DNA of 64,000 nucleotides from Tanypteryx hageni. Taxonomy: Eukaryota > Arthropoda > Insecta > Odonata > Petaluridae. Positions within the stretch are counted from its first letter, which is position 1. The number at the start of each line of letters is the position of its first letter. Below, in pieces: positions 20,187-32,480 of this stretch. Under the pieces are notes generated by a model, which was not told where the DNA came from, ran no database searches, and saw only the letters and a list, made by a program, of their open reading frames with translations. Position numbers and translations under genes: made by a program. The stretch covers positions 25,161,624 through 25,225,623 of the forward strand of contig CM054112.1 of the NCBI GenBank assembly GCA_028673005.1, read 5' to 3'.

Positions 20187-21697
20187 GTGATTCCTTCGAT
20201 TATTTAGGATAAATGTCGTATTTTGTTTTTGATTTTGAGCGCTAAACGAGTTTGTTTAAAATTAAACATCTTGAAGTGCACGACTGGAGACTCCATTTTT
20301 TCGAAGAATTGTTTTTTCAAAGAATGCTTTCGAAGTATTTTCCGCAAACATACCTACTCTTTTAATTAGGCCAGCCAATTATATTGATATTTTATTTAAC
20401 AACTTAAAACAATGAAATATTTTTTCTATTTCATGAAATTTCCATCCGAATCCGATTGTCATCCCACTCGCATCTTTACCTTTATAGAATGTGAATCCTT
20501 TTTTGCGATGGATTAATAACCTTTTAGGTTGGTTGCTCCGATTTCTTTCCTGTTCGAGGGATTCTTTCCTTCATTCCGCGTCCTCCTCCATTTCCCTCCT
20601 CGAAAACATTTCCCCTTTTCGAACCATCGCGCTAATTAAGCCGATATTCTAATCACGTGTGCTGTGTTCCTTGTTCGCGTTATCCTTGGTCGGAAAGTTA
20701 GTCCCTATTCCAGTCCCTCGCATCTCTTTCTCATGACCGCGTACCTCCACGCTCCCACTGTCTCCCTGATCCTTCCGAAAACTTTAACGACTACATTGTA
20801 CCTGATTTAATGACCTCTCCTTCTTTCTCTTCTTCCCCATCTTTTATCTCCAATTTTTCTCAGCTTTCTCCATCCCCATTCCTCTCTCCGTGGACGCTAA
20901 AGGTCAGCTCAGGTTTCGATGCCTTTTAAGAGGCATTGTCCGTCTTCCGTTCGTTTGAAGCGCTTTTCGCATCCGCTCGGTTAATTATAAACCATGCAGT
21001 ACGCCGGCATTCTCCATCTTCCTCGTTACTCTGCTGCTCCTCCCCTCCGCGTGGTGGACCCCGATCCCTGCCTGAGCATGGTGATGGGCGCATTTCGCTG
21101 CATCGGGGTATTTTACGAGCGCCCCGAGAGAGAGAGAGAGAGAGAGAGAGGGGAGGAGGGAATGGTGGAAAAAAAGAAAGCAGTGGATTTCTTCTTCGCT
21201 ACTCTATTTCCCTTTCTCTGCCTCCATCTCCCTCTCTTAATCTCTCATCTTCCTCATTCCTTTCTCTCGGTCCGAGATGAAATCGCCTCCGCCTTATTTT
21301 CGTTAGCAACGATTGGTGCTGCGTGGGAAAATGCATCGCCAATCGCGTATTTTTTGTCTTATCTGAGGATTTTTCCTCGATCGAAAAGAAATTTTTTTCT
21401 TCGCGACAGGCGCGGATCGTAACACGCATTGGATGTCATGGTAGAGTAAATATGTGATTTTGTCATTCTAATAGTTAGTATTGCCTATTTACCGCTCCGA
21501 TGTCAAATTTATATTGAGCATATTCCGTGTTTTTGTCGTTTAGAAAATTATTTGAATTTTAACAAATCGTGTCGAGTTTTTCCTTTTCTGAACAATTATG
21601 AGAAATTTTATTTTCCTGATATTTTAACCGTTGGAATTATCGATTTTTGTCTACATGTAGTGCTAACCCCTCGTCTTCAAACATTAATGAACTTATA
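20187..21697. other. No gene; C/T-rich island and GA microsatellite
   Basis: 20570-21290 is pyrimidine-rich on the + strand. A GA run lies at about 21125-21151. Open frames at 20936-21429 overlap on both strands and cross the GA run, so they are not called. The remainder is A/T-rich. Confidence 0.45.
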
Positions 21698-21815
21698 ATT
21701 ATTTTTACTTTCTAATACACATATTTCATATATATAGAGAAAATATTGTAATCGCGAAAAAATGGACTTCGAGATTTTGACGGCAGTACACGTTTTAGGT
21801 GTCCCCGAAAAGTAA
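21698..21815 (+). repeat. Fragment of the ~480-bp repeat family
   Basis: ATTATTTTTACTTTCTAATA, AGAGAAAATATTGTAATCGC, AAAAAATGGACTTCGAGATT and CACGTTTTAGGTGTCCCCGA follow the same order as at 5385-5510. Only the first quarter of the family is present. Confidence 0.65.
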
Positions 21816-23081
21816 TTGTACAGATTTGTACAGGAACCATTTTAAAGAAAAATAAACAGATTCTTATTCTTATTGACGATGTTTGCCTTCGGTTCGAAAT
21901 CGCTCGAAATTTGCTTAAGAATCCAATATTTCGTCTAACTATTGGGTTTTTAGTGAAAGGTTCCCTTGACGATTGAATGGATTGTTGTATTCGAAACCCT
22001 TATTGACAAAAAATCACAAATTGTTTATCCTAAAAACCGCTACATTAGTGTTAACAAAATTTTTATATTACAATATACTTTGATAATACTAGTATTGCAT
22101 AACACTCATTTGCTGACCTGAGGAGAACAAAATAAAATAAAATTAAGGTATTTACTCGATTACTGATAGAGAGTTTTGTAGATTTCTTTTTAATTAGTAA
22201 TGAGAGGCATAATTAAATGTTTTATAAATTAAAAATAATTTTGGACCTATAAGAATTGTAGCTTTAGCGCAATGTATTTCTTTGTCAAACAATTTTTATT
22301 CGCCCAAAACTATTTTTACTCTCTGTAACACTCAATGATGTGAATTTTATTATATTTATTGCTTAATTTTTAGTGCCTATAAAAGTTGGTTTAATTAATT
22401 TTTATTTAAATTTGAACTTAATATTTAATTCACGCATACCCGTCATATTTGACGGGCAATTACGCTAGTACTTGATATTTATGTATAGTGTAATTTATAA
22501 ATTTTGATTTTCACATATATATGAGGTAATCGATACATTCATGCCATTCACGTGCAGAAGACATTTTTGTAGCAGTACTGTCAGAACTGTCAGAAAAGAG
22601 TGTATGTAGACCAGATGCATGAGTACGTAGTATATGAGGAAGTTTGTGCAATACATATTGTATCGATGTTATTACTTATTGGTTAAATAAAATGCTCAGG
22701 CTAGTAATATGTTTTAGTTTATTAAACGTATGAACGTTTGTCCGCCTTTTACTGTGGGTTTCGGTGAATATATCGTATAATAGAATGATCTTGCCATATT
22801 AAAATTAATGCGATCCTTGACTAATTTCTTGCTGGCTGTTAGCAGCAGTGTGCACCCTCACAAAAATACTCGAGATGTGAAATGCTAAGTAGATATTTAG
22901 TTTTCGATGGCTGATGAGTCGAGGGCGTATGCATTTATTGCTTTACGAGGCAATAAACCGATGAAGTGACCGATAATAACCGATATCTGGTTCTAGCATT
23001 TGTGGTTAAGACGCATGTGTCGGAGGCATGAATCTCTATGTTGACCGCCAGTTCATCTCCGCCGTCTTTTTCCTTTCGCAG
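21816..23081 (+). other. Probable intron upstream of the USP48-like exon
   Basis: A/T-rich DNA without coding signals, ending in a pyrimidine tract and CAG acceptor at 23061-23081 (CCGTCTTTTTCCTTTCGCAG). The 5' end of this intron was not identified, so its true length is unknown and may extend far to the left. Confidence 0.5.
23061..23081 (+). promoter_or_regulatory. 3' splice site of the USP48-like exon
   Basis: The pyrimidine-rich CCGTCTTTTTCCTTTCGCAG directly precedes the conserved IM codons and fixes the exon start. Confidence 0.8.
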
Positions 23082-23207
23082 ATAATGAGACTCTTCGGCG
23101 TCGCGCCCTTCGACCAGCACCTATCCCTCGGAGGAAGGGACCTCATCGATCCACACGCCACCTTGTCGGACCTTCGGGTGTACCCGGGATCAGTCATCAC
23201 GCTCAAA
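23082..23207 (+). CDS. USP48: Internal exon of a USP48-like ubiquitin-specific protease
   Basis: A 42-codon exon, phase 0 at both ends, coding for [20 protein letters not shown] and then [22 protein letters not shown]. From family knowledge this matches the ubiquitin-like segment near the C-terminus of USP48, where vertebrate proteins have IM..F.VAPFDQ.LS..G and a VIPESVILLK-type ending. USP48 is a cysteine protease that removes ubiquitin from substrates such as histone H2A and NF-kB components; the catalytic domain would be encoded by upstream exons not seen here. A pyrimidine tract plus CAG precedes the exon and GTGAGT follows it. G/C content rises sharply within the exon. The open frame extends a little beyond both splice sites, but that part has no similarity. 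Neither the preceding exon (…LKIQ) nor the last exon (ADEP…) was found. I am confident of the family and less sure of orthology. Confidence 0.85.
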
Positions 23208-23216
23208 GTGAGTATA
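23208..23216 (+). promoter_or_regulatory. 5' splice site of the USP48-like exon
   Basis: AAA|GTGAGTATA is close to the consensus donor and falls exactly where similarity to USP48 (…LK) ends. Confidence 0.8.
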
Positions 23217-25899
23217 GGATGCAACTCCGAAATATTTCATTTTTGTTCTAGAAACTGCTATGCATTCATAAAATTTCCCATTTATTTGTTCCCGAACCAA
23301 AAAACGGCCTTTTGAGTTTATTGTAAATAAAGTTTTTTTTTTGAGATTCGTCGTATTGAGTTTTTGACAGCATATTGTTCCATGTAGATTTAACGCTTAT
23401 TCTGAATACGGAAGGGATATATTAAATTGCTAGTGTTTCTTTTCAGTGAAGGTGGAACACATTTTCGAGATATGCATTTCAGAAATATTTTTAGGTCTAT
23501 TTATACCCTGCTTAAGATTGTACTTACTTAGCTCCTCGACTTGCCCATCTTTGGAAATCCTCATTTTAGGAGATCACCCAATTTTCTTCGTGTTTTCAGT
23601 TTATTTGGTAAATATAATGTATGTACTTACGGATTTTAAACCAAGTTTTCGAGTGACATTTCTTCCAAGCTACCTTTCTTGTTTAATGAATTGTTTCTGG
23701 ATTTTTACTTACACAAGCTTAGTCGTGAGACTTAAAATTAAAAGAAATTAATTGTTATCGTCTAAGAAAACAGTTTCCATTTTCAAATAATTCGCATATA
23801 AATTGAGAATGTAATAAATCTGTGCATCGTGCTGGCGTTTTTACAACAGAAACCACCGGACTCGAAAACGTGTATTTTTATACAAACTAACGTCAATCAA
23901 GTCAACTTCGAAGTACATATATAGAAGAGGCTGAGTTCAATTTTGACTGGAGTTCTATACATTTAGAGGGGTTCAGCTTTATTCTAGTAATCGTTGGTTA
24001 TTTCCGAGAAAGCACACCGTCATGGATTGCCAAATCATGCAGTCCGTTGCACTAATGCACCCTGCATATGATGCGTGGCTTGTGTTGCGTCTCTCCGAAG
24101 CGACCTCGGAATGTGTTCGTTGGGCCACAAATTGCCCTTTCGTCCTAAATCGACAAAGGAACACTCGTAAGGGGATAAAGGCCTCCTTGCGTTTTCCAAC
24201 TGGAGCGGGGGATGGATGAGGGGGAAATCGGAGGGACAGAGGCGGTCGGAGAGAGGATGCCTGGAGGTGATGCGTTTGTCCAAGGCGGAGATTGAGCGCG
24301 GTGGCGGGAAGAGATTCCTCCTCTCCTTCCTCCCTTCCCCTCACTCACTTCACTTCTCCCTCCTCACGCCCCATCCTCTCCTTTCGGAAGCATAACGTAC
24401 GAGGGTGTTCGCCGCGGTTTTTTGCTCCCTGTCCGTCCCTTTGCATTATCTCTCTCTTCCGCGCTTAGAAGGCTCTGCTGCGTTGGTCGAGAGTTAGTGA
24501 GTCCCTCTAAGACGCCCTCCACCCTTACTAGACTCCTGCGCCAAACGCACAAAGCTCTCGACCCCTTCTTTCCCGCTTCAGATTGAGGTAGAACTCTCCT
24601 TTATTCTTCTTGTTTTAGATCTCTTTCGTGTTTATGCTTCAGGATCCACTATTTGTTTCCCAATGGAGGGAAAAAAATATTTTTATCTCATTTTTTGCTT
24701 TAAATGTATTCATCGTTGAATTGCAGGAGTGGCTTTTTTCATGACCTCCATTTAAAAGTGTGTGGTGTAGATTAAATGCGTTAAAAGAGCTCTAAAACGT
24801 AACAAAAGGTCGAATTTTGTTGAACTTCCAAGTGGCAAAAACTTCAGATAATTGTTCACATCTTTGTTGGCCTCTCTCAATTTATTTTGCCTGTAAATTT
24901 TGGGGAAAGGTATATTTTCAGTTCAGGATTATTATAATGTATTTAGAAGTAATTATTAATGTGACTCAAAAATTGTTGATCTATACCCCAACAGTTTTTC
25001 GAGTTAGGAAATGCGCACGTCATTCTGACAGTGAAGATGCATGACAACATCTATTATGAGCTTTACATTGCTTAGCTTAAAATATATTCATGCAATGCGT
25101 TATTTAATGTTTGTGTTATTTTTTGCGTTATGATATTTATCAGGGAAATCAATTTCGAGTTATCGTCTTCGAAATTAATCACTGGAAACTTTAAAAATCA
25201 AAATCCCCGCTATATACATCGGTCCTCTCGGAGGAATTTCGCGTGATTTGTGCTGTGGCCTAAGAAATGCGGAAGGGAAGCAAATTAAGGACAAACCATC
25301 ATTGATAAAAAATGTCATTTTTGGCAAAATCGGAGGATTTTTCAACCGGAAATGCCATTCATTAGTCAAAGTTTTTATGCAACATTTTTTTATTTTACCG
25401 TTTCTCGGTATTTTTTGTATTTCCGCAGTCTTTCCACCGATAAATCAATATGCATATGCTTCGCATCCGGGATACGCGATAAAAGAGGAGGGATTTCAGT
25501 GCATTTCCCGGAAAGTTAAATTCGAAACATTACCTTTGAAAGGATATTCCTCCCCCTCACTCCTTCTACCACCATGTCTTATTTGAACCTCGCCCATCAC
25601 CCGCCTCCCGTCTCATCCTAATTGCATCCTCGCATCCTTCACTGCCCGCGTAAGCGAGTGATAGCAGGAAGTCTTTTTTTTATCCATCACCCCTCCGTAC
25701 CGCCGTCTTCAATCGTTCAATGAGCCGAATGAGGCGTTCGCGTGGAGTAATAGATGGAATCTTTTGCCATTCGGGCTAGCGGAGAAACGGTTTCACTCGT
25801 CTCGCTCCTTCGCGAAAATTCTCCCGCGGCCATCATTCATCCCCAGCCTCTACCGTCACCCACTCACCTTCTTCCCGCTCTGCCATAAAATGGATTCGG
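23217..25899 (+). other. Probable intron after the USP48-like exon; nothing else recognised
   Basis: A/T-rich DNA with a mixed G/C-rich and C/T-rich patch at 24200-24600. Open frames at 23446-23751, 23979-24348 and 25248-25586 show no family features. The next USP48 exon (beginning ADEP or similar) was looked for and not found. Confidence 0.4.
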
Positions 25900-26830
25900 A
25901 ACAATGGCATTATGGATAAAAATTTCCCTTCCATTCGCAACTCACTCCCTCGCCTCAGCACACCCACCGTTATCTCCCACTCCTCTCTCACTCCCCCTCT
26001 TCTCTCTCTCACTCCCCCTCTTCTCTCTCTCACTCCCCCTCTTCTCCCTCACTCCCCCTCTTTCTCACTCCCCCTCTTCTCTCTCACTCCCCCTCCTCTC
26101 TCACTCCCCCTCCTCTCTCACTCCAATTCTCTTTCTCCTTTACTTCGTTTGCCGACGACGGTAGGAGCTCTTGCGCCTCTCGCACTCCAACCCTCCCTCT
26201 CCCTCCTTTCCTCTCCTCCTCCCCCTCCCTCCATCCCTCCTGCCCTCCTCTCCCTCCCTCCTCCCCCTCCCTCTTCCGAGCCCACCCCATCGCCTCGAGA
26301 GCAGGATTCCCTTCCTCCACTCCTTTTCTCCCGCCCTCCCCACGCCCCTCGTGGCGGCCACGCCTCCGCGTGTGCCCCGGGGCAAGGTGGCCGAGGGCTC
26401 AAGGGCCCGCCGCCGCTACCACCTCGGCGACCTTCGCCTCCCCCTCCTCTCCCTCCTTTTTTCCTCTCCCTCATTCTTTTATGCCCTCCTCTTCCTCTCT
26501 ATTTCTCTGTCTCTCCTCCGCACGCCTCCCTCCGCTCCACAACCTCTTCACTCTCGCTCACGCCATCAGGACCTCTTTTACGCTTGCACGTTTAACCTGT
26601 CTCCCTTTCGTCTCATTTTCCTCGTTGCCGCCGTCTTGTGAATTTGCACCGTCGTTTCATTCCCTCACTCTTCTTCCCCGCTCCTCCCTCTTCATTCCCT
26701 CTTGTGTGCTGAGGTCAGCGAGTTGTTGCGTCGCTCGTGTGCATCCAAGAGGCCTTCATCCACCGTTAGAATGCGATTTAAGGGGATATTTAGGGCCTCT
26801 GGACATTTCCTGCGAATTTAGCCCCGCGGC
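25900..26830. other. Pyrimidine-rich G/C island; no gene
   Basis: Nearly 900 bp of C/T-biased + strand. Open frames exist in several frames on both strands (for example 25912-26595 and 26171-26641) only because C/T-rich codons exclude stops. Their products are Ser/Pro/Leu strings. Confidence 0.55.
25972..26125 (+). repeat. Minisatellite, ~20-bp CTCACTCCCCCTCTTCTCTC unit
   Basis: About eight units of CTCACTCCCCCTCTTCTCTC and shortened variants lie head to tail. Unit lengths vary by a few bases, so the reading frame drifts along the array. Confidence 0.8.
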
Positions 26831-28199
26831 GCCATTCTAGCATTCGGCCAACGGAACGAAACGGTCGAGGATACGCGTTTTATAGTGCAGGTTACGGCGT
26901 GTTGAAGAACTAGCTTAGGACTTTGATGCGTGAAGCATGCCATTCTCGTTTGTCTCTTTCGTTATTACAAGTTTTCGTGTGTTAAAGAAATAATACACTA
27001 GGTTTGGTTTTAAATTAAATATATTTTGATAAAAAGAAAAAATATACGGCTGTTCGTCTTAAATCTCTTACGTTCTCCATCAAAATCCACTTCTTTTGCA
27101 GTATTAGGTGGAATGTTTGGTATGAATTTGTAGCTAAAACCGTAATGGGAGGGGCCTCATCTCATTACGGGATATTTAATATTTCGTCTTAAGGCATAAT
27201 CTGTTGAACTGAAGCGGTTCCATTGACGGCGTAGGTATCCCGGCGGTGACTCTTCGCCAGACTCAATTTTTCGAAACATTTCTTGGTCCGTCCTTTTTGT
27301 GTGTCGCTAGGAAAGTTTTGTTCCCTAATGAAATCCGAGCCTCAATTAAATACCAATCAACATTTTGCCGCGGCATTTATTTTTTGTGGGAATTATTTCC
27401 ACTGCGTTCCTGAAAATTCATTAACTGTGTGATAGCTGTAGGGGTTTTAAACGGTAGTTGAAATGAGTTTTTCCTCGGGAAAAAACGTTCAGTATTGCTG
27501 GCCAACGTCGCGTCCTCGTTATTTGGAAGCACAAGAGTCTAAAAAAGTGTATCATTGTCGTAATTCATTTTATGGTGATATTTTTACTCGGCAATCTCAT
27601 GCGCCGTAACGATCCTCCATTTTCTCATTTTCGGTTTAATTATTTTGCGGTCGTTCTTCCCAGGATGTCGCGAGTTCGAATCCTACCATGGAAGTATATT
27701 TGCTCTCAGTTATTCTTTTCCTTCACCCCAATCTATTGGCAGAAAATAAAATATATGACATCATTTTATTTCCTTTTCTGAATTCTGTTTTCTCGTGACC
27801 ACTTTTGTAGACATTGAAAACGACATAAAATGAACGTTATGTTTACCATTTTGAGCTGTACATTTACTTATTTATTTTTCGAAACTGGTTTGAGGTTGAT
27901 TTGAAAAATGTTCAGCTGTTCTTCAAACAGTTTTATTGACATTTCTACTTTGTACGTCAATTTTGAGTGGTTTTTATCTGCCAATGTACATATTTTGCGA
28001 GGTAATTATAAAGTTAATGAATCGTTATGTAATTTAATAATTGAGGATCGCTGTTGCACATTTCATCGTGGATGCTAGGATAAGGGTTCAAACCCGAGTC
28101 GTATCGTTTGGCTACCTTAAGATTTCCCTTGACTCTGCTCTTTCTCTGTAGAGACACCTCTCTCCCTCTCACCTCCCTTTCTCTTCTTCCTGGCATCCT
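26831..28199. other. No gene recognised; one tRNA-like relic
   Basis: Mixed DNA. Apart from the B-box relic at 27648-27700 and a GGGTTCAAACCCGAG palindrome near 28087, nothing is identified. Confidence 0.4.
27648..27700 (+). repeat. tRNA-related SINE fragment
   Basis: The B box GAGTTCGAATCC (27671-27682) sits after GATGTCGC, like the GGTCGCGGATTCGAATCC context of the SINE at 1150. No A box or body is recognisable. Confidence 0.4.
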
Positions 28200-29557
28200 T
28201 GGATGGGGAGATTGGGAGGGAGGAGGTCGGCTGGCATTAGTGGGGCCGTAAGAAATAGGAGGAGGAGGACTGCGACGAAGATCGCCCCCCTTATCTCGCA
28301 GCATCCGCAGCCATTACATATGCACCCCTTTCTTGTGCCCTTCAAAGCCGATCCATCCTTCCCTTTCTGCTCCCTTCGCTATCTCCGCCCCTCCCTCCCC
28401 TCCGCTCATTCCCTTATATCCTCGCTCCCGTCCTTCGATTCCAACCCTTTCCTCCCCCCCCCCCCCTCGCCCTCGTCTCGCTCCTGCCCCGCCACCTCCA
28501 GCGGTCTCCGAATCCCCACAACTCAACCGCCGCTGTCTCTGCTTGTATCCATCGTCTCTCGATCCCTCCCTCGCCCCTCCTTCCGCCTGCAACGCCTTTT
28601 CCTTCTCACTCCCCTTTCTTCTTCTTTATCTCTTTTTCATTTCTCCCTTATTTCCTCTACTCATATTCCCTCTCTCCCGAATAAAGACGATTTTCTATCT
28701 ATCCTTTATTCTCTTCTGGGCTCTATTCCACTAGGCTCTTTTGCCGCAACGCTTGTATCTTTTCTGTAAAGTTATCTATCCATTTTCGTTCCTCGCAATC
28801 GCTCCTCTTTGTTTTTTGCGTCTTGCCCAGCATGGCCGAGTCCCGCCTCTTTGTCTGCCGTCGTCTCGGATTAGCGTTCGATCGTCTTATTTGATGAAAC
28901 ACCATCATGGTCGCTGATGATCATCGCCAGTCTGGGAATCGTATTAGCTCATTTTATGAGTGTCGTTAAAGCAAAAATTACCCTAGCGAGTAATCTGCGT
29001 TTTATTCTTGCATCTCATTCGTATCATTACCTGCCTCATCTAAGACGGGAACGAAAAATAAATATTTTGCGTTTTCATCCCTAGCACGCGCAAGACTTCA
29101 ATTTATACGTAATTTATTTGTTGTTATTTTTTAACAATAAAACGGCGATAAATTCCAACGTGAACAAGTCAGTCTAGATATAAAGGTGAATGTAGCGAGA
29201 AAACTTCGTTCCGTCTTCACTTAGTCATGGGAAAAAGTCACTCGTCATGGTTGTGTGTAGCAACAATGATCTCGAGCTGCGCGTAATGAGATAATTTTTA
29301 TTTTCTCATCTACGCTATTAAAATTCGTTCGTCCGTGACGAACAGACGCCGCTGATTTTTCAAACTCCTGACCGAGAGACTTTTGCACTCTCTCTCCCTC
29401 CCGTCCTATCTTCTTTCGCGTAGTGCTTTTCCGCCTTTCCGATGTCTTCACTGCCAAGCCAAAACCATGCCTCTTATCCGAGTAGTCTTCTTCCTGCGTT
29501 CCATGGGTACCAACTCTCATTTCCACCTTCCAAACTAAAATATCTTCCTATCTCTCA

Positions 29558-29593
<36 letters not shown>

Positions 29594-30000
29594 TAGCCCT
29601 GCCTTCCCTCTCTCTCTCTCTTTCTCTCTCTCCCTCCCGCCTCCGTCCTCTCCCTCTCATCTATTGGGCTACTCTTCTCCGCTCCCATTCTGTAGTCTGG
29701 CTGCCTTATCGCCTTCCCTGGATCTTCATTGTAAATCGCGGTGCGGCTAATTGCAGACCTGCCCTCCTCTTCCTCTCCTTCTCCGCCCTCCTCACCACCA
29801 CACCTTTGTCCGCCTCCCCTCTTCCTCCCTTTCCCTACTCCCCTTTTCTCCATCGCCTTCAAACCTTTTCCCACCACCCTCTAAACCGTCCTTTCGCCTT
29901 CGGCAGAATGCTCCATTTCCCATCTCTCACCTCTATTCTTTGCTCTTCTGAAACCTCGAGAATTTGTTTTATTTCGAAGTTGTCTCGCGTCTGACCTTTC
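28200..30000. other. Pyrimidine-rich islands 28.3-28.8 and 29.4-30.0 kb; no gene
   Basis: Both islands are C/T-biased on the + strand, with a C run at about 28457-28468 and a CT microsatellite at about 29562-29635. Open frames on both strands (28203-28769, 28314-28592, 29442-29750, 29548-29877) are composition artefacts. 28800-29400 is ordinary DNA. Confidence 0.5.
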
Positions 30001-31565
30001 CTCTCCTAACTCCTCTATAAACTACGTCTCCTTTCCTCTTTCCCAAATTGTCTTCCAAGATGTAATAATTCAGGTGGATTTTCTTGTTTGATTTATTTGG
30101 GTTTCGTTGCCTATTTTAAAAATTGAAATTTCACAGAGGTTTTTACCATTTTCATGTCTCATTTTTGTATTTTCAAATTGCTTGATTTGCAAAATGTCCT
30201 CAAATTGTATCTCTTGGTGTAATTTGCGAAAGCAAGTATATTTCTTACTAATCGATTCCCCATTACATGCAATGCAATGTTCAGATTGATTATTTATTAT
30301 GTTAAATAGGTTTTTCTTTAATTCTCGATTATCATTGCTTTGCTGCGATGAATTCTTTCGTGTCTTCCTCAAAAATGTTGGTTCCACATATTCTTTTGAA
30401 ATTGTACATACGGCCTTACTTATAGGTTTCCATTGAATGAATTTAGTTATATAGCTTTAATTTTATAATTTTACTCATTTTTTTAAAAACGATTCCTCTC
30501 CAGTGCTGATGTTCAACTCTTACAAACCAGTATGGTCGTGGTTTTCTACTGAGTGTCGCGAAGCACTAGTGTATTACAGAAAGTTGCCTGGGATGTTTAG
30601 AGAGAAGTAGCTGTAAATGTCTTTCTCACACGTGTACCAGTAGGAGTCCTCGCTAATGCTAGCAGTGGTGTCGCATAAATCCAGTCAACTGAATTAGTGT
30701 GATCATTTGACGAAGTTTGGAAATAATTGCTTCTTCACAAAGCCATTGAAATGCCTTCAGATTAATTTCTTATGAAAATTAATTTTATATGCAATGTAGA
30801 ATGTCCAAATCGACTTAGAAGTTCCCTCTTCAGTTCCCAATGCATTAAAGCTAACATTCATTACCGATGAGTTTTATTTCATCCTCTTTAATGTGTTTTA
30901 AAAGGAAAGTTTCTTTTTGTTCAACTATAGCAGTTTCGTTGTCAGTTTGAATTATCGGTCTCTCACATTATAATGAGAAATGGTTATTGCTCGAGATTAT
31001 TTTCAGAATTAATGGCGTATCAAGTTTAAATGTTAGCTTACGACTTCTCATGTTGACCTTTTAATGTCTTCTGGAGCATTTATTCCCGAGCACGGAGATC
31101 TTAATCACTACTTTTATCTTGCCCGATATTTTATTACTGGGGCGATAGGATGGTGCCGATTTCAAACTGTACATTAAAACCTTTGTATTATTTTCGTTGC
31201 TTCACGAGTTAAGAATTACAATTTCGTATTTTATTTCTGCGAAAAAATATGGAAAATATTTCCGGCTTTATTCTTTGACCCTTGTGAATATGTTGTTTGC
31301 AGATAATTTCAAATAAAAACTGATATATTGAGTTGAAGGTGTTTTATTGTTTAAATATTAGTGGTCTAGAAATGTCCTGGCTGTTCTTAGCGATCACATA
31401 AATATTCGAAAAATGCCGTGTTTGACTTACAATCAAACTTCGCACTTTTCAAATATCTTTTGATGTTAATAACGTATGGAATTTAGTGCGGATTCATAAT
31501 ATCATGGGCAGATTATTTTTATCCGTTTCCTTTAACCAACAAGGTGCTATCAAAATAACAGGTTA
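30001..31565. other. A/T-rich DNA, nothing recognised
   Basis: No coding signal, repeat copy or structured RNA was identified. Overlapping short frames at 30070-30387 show no domain. Confidence 0.4.
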
Positions 31566-32480
31566 GGAAAGTGTGCAGTGTATCACAAATAGGCGCGTTT
31601 CGTGCGATGGAGTATTTTGAAACTAAACGATATACTTGGAACGAACGCACACCATGAAACAATTATACACCACAAACCGGTTGTCTTTCTGTCTAATAAA
31701 AATTTCTTCCCCCACTAAGTTGGTGCATTAATAAACGTATTTACGTAATTTAATATAATGACTAAATACTGTAAAACAACAAATCCGATATGATGCTAGG
31801 AAAATGTTACATTTTTATTTGCCGGTTTATTTTCTAATCGGTTATGATTAATCAAACATTCGCACATTATTTAAAACATACCTCACTTGAGTTATGTAGT
31901 TACAATATTTACGTTTACGTTCTTTTCATCGTCGTAAATAATCCATTTCCTTCCGCTTACAAAATGCTGCATGCGCACATAAAGAAATTAAACGTATTTC
32001 CGTAATTATAGTAAATCTTATTGACTTCAATTACTAATAAGATTGTTTTCGTTGATTACATTTACGTATCTATGCATGCATTTTCTTAAGTTCTAAACGA
32101 ATTACGACTTTCTTGTTGGATTTTCTCTAAAACGGCTACTTTTACGATAAAAATTTATTTGGAAAGTAATATACTATTTTACTAGTTCTACAAATTTAAT
32201 TTGAAGATTTTTTTATATAACCAGTATTTTATGAGGAATTAGTTTAGTTTGTTTTTTGTTATAACCAGTATTTTACGAGATATGAGGAAATGTTTGTTTT
32301 TTGTTTCCAATAATGTGGCACTTCTGATTGGGTTATGTGAACCATTTATGTCATTTTCTTATTGCCATAAATCTTAAATACCAAATTTCATGAAAATGGT
32401 TTGGTAGAAGCCGAGACAGAACATGCGTACGGGCGAACAGAACGAAGCTAATGGGAGCTCACGTTGGAAGCGAAACGCGC
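31566..32480 (-). repeat. ~0.9-kb dispersed repeat, copy 3, reverse orientation
   Basis: The most complete copy of the family at 5880-7350. The subterminal inverted blocks GGCGCGTTTCG (31592-31602) and CGAAACGCGC (32471-32480) lie near both ends. Homology to the flank of copy 1 continues to about 31566. A roughly 45-bp segment around TATAACCAGTATTTTA is duplicated near 32215-32285. Noncoding. Confidence 0.7.

Noticed and set aside
22909..22960. CTGATGAGTCGAGG resembling a hammerhead core
   Set aside because: No GAAA follows at a suitable distance and no stem II can form.
25912..26641. 227- and 156-codon Pro/Ser/Leu-rich frames
   Set aside because: C/T-rich simple sequence and a ~20-bp minisatellite with drifting frame; no conserved motif.
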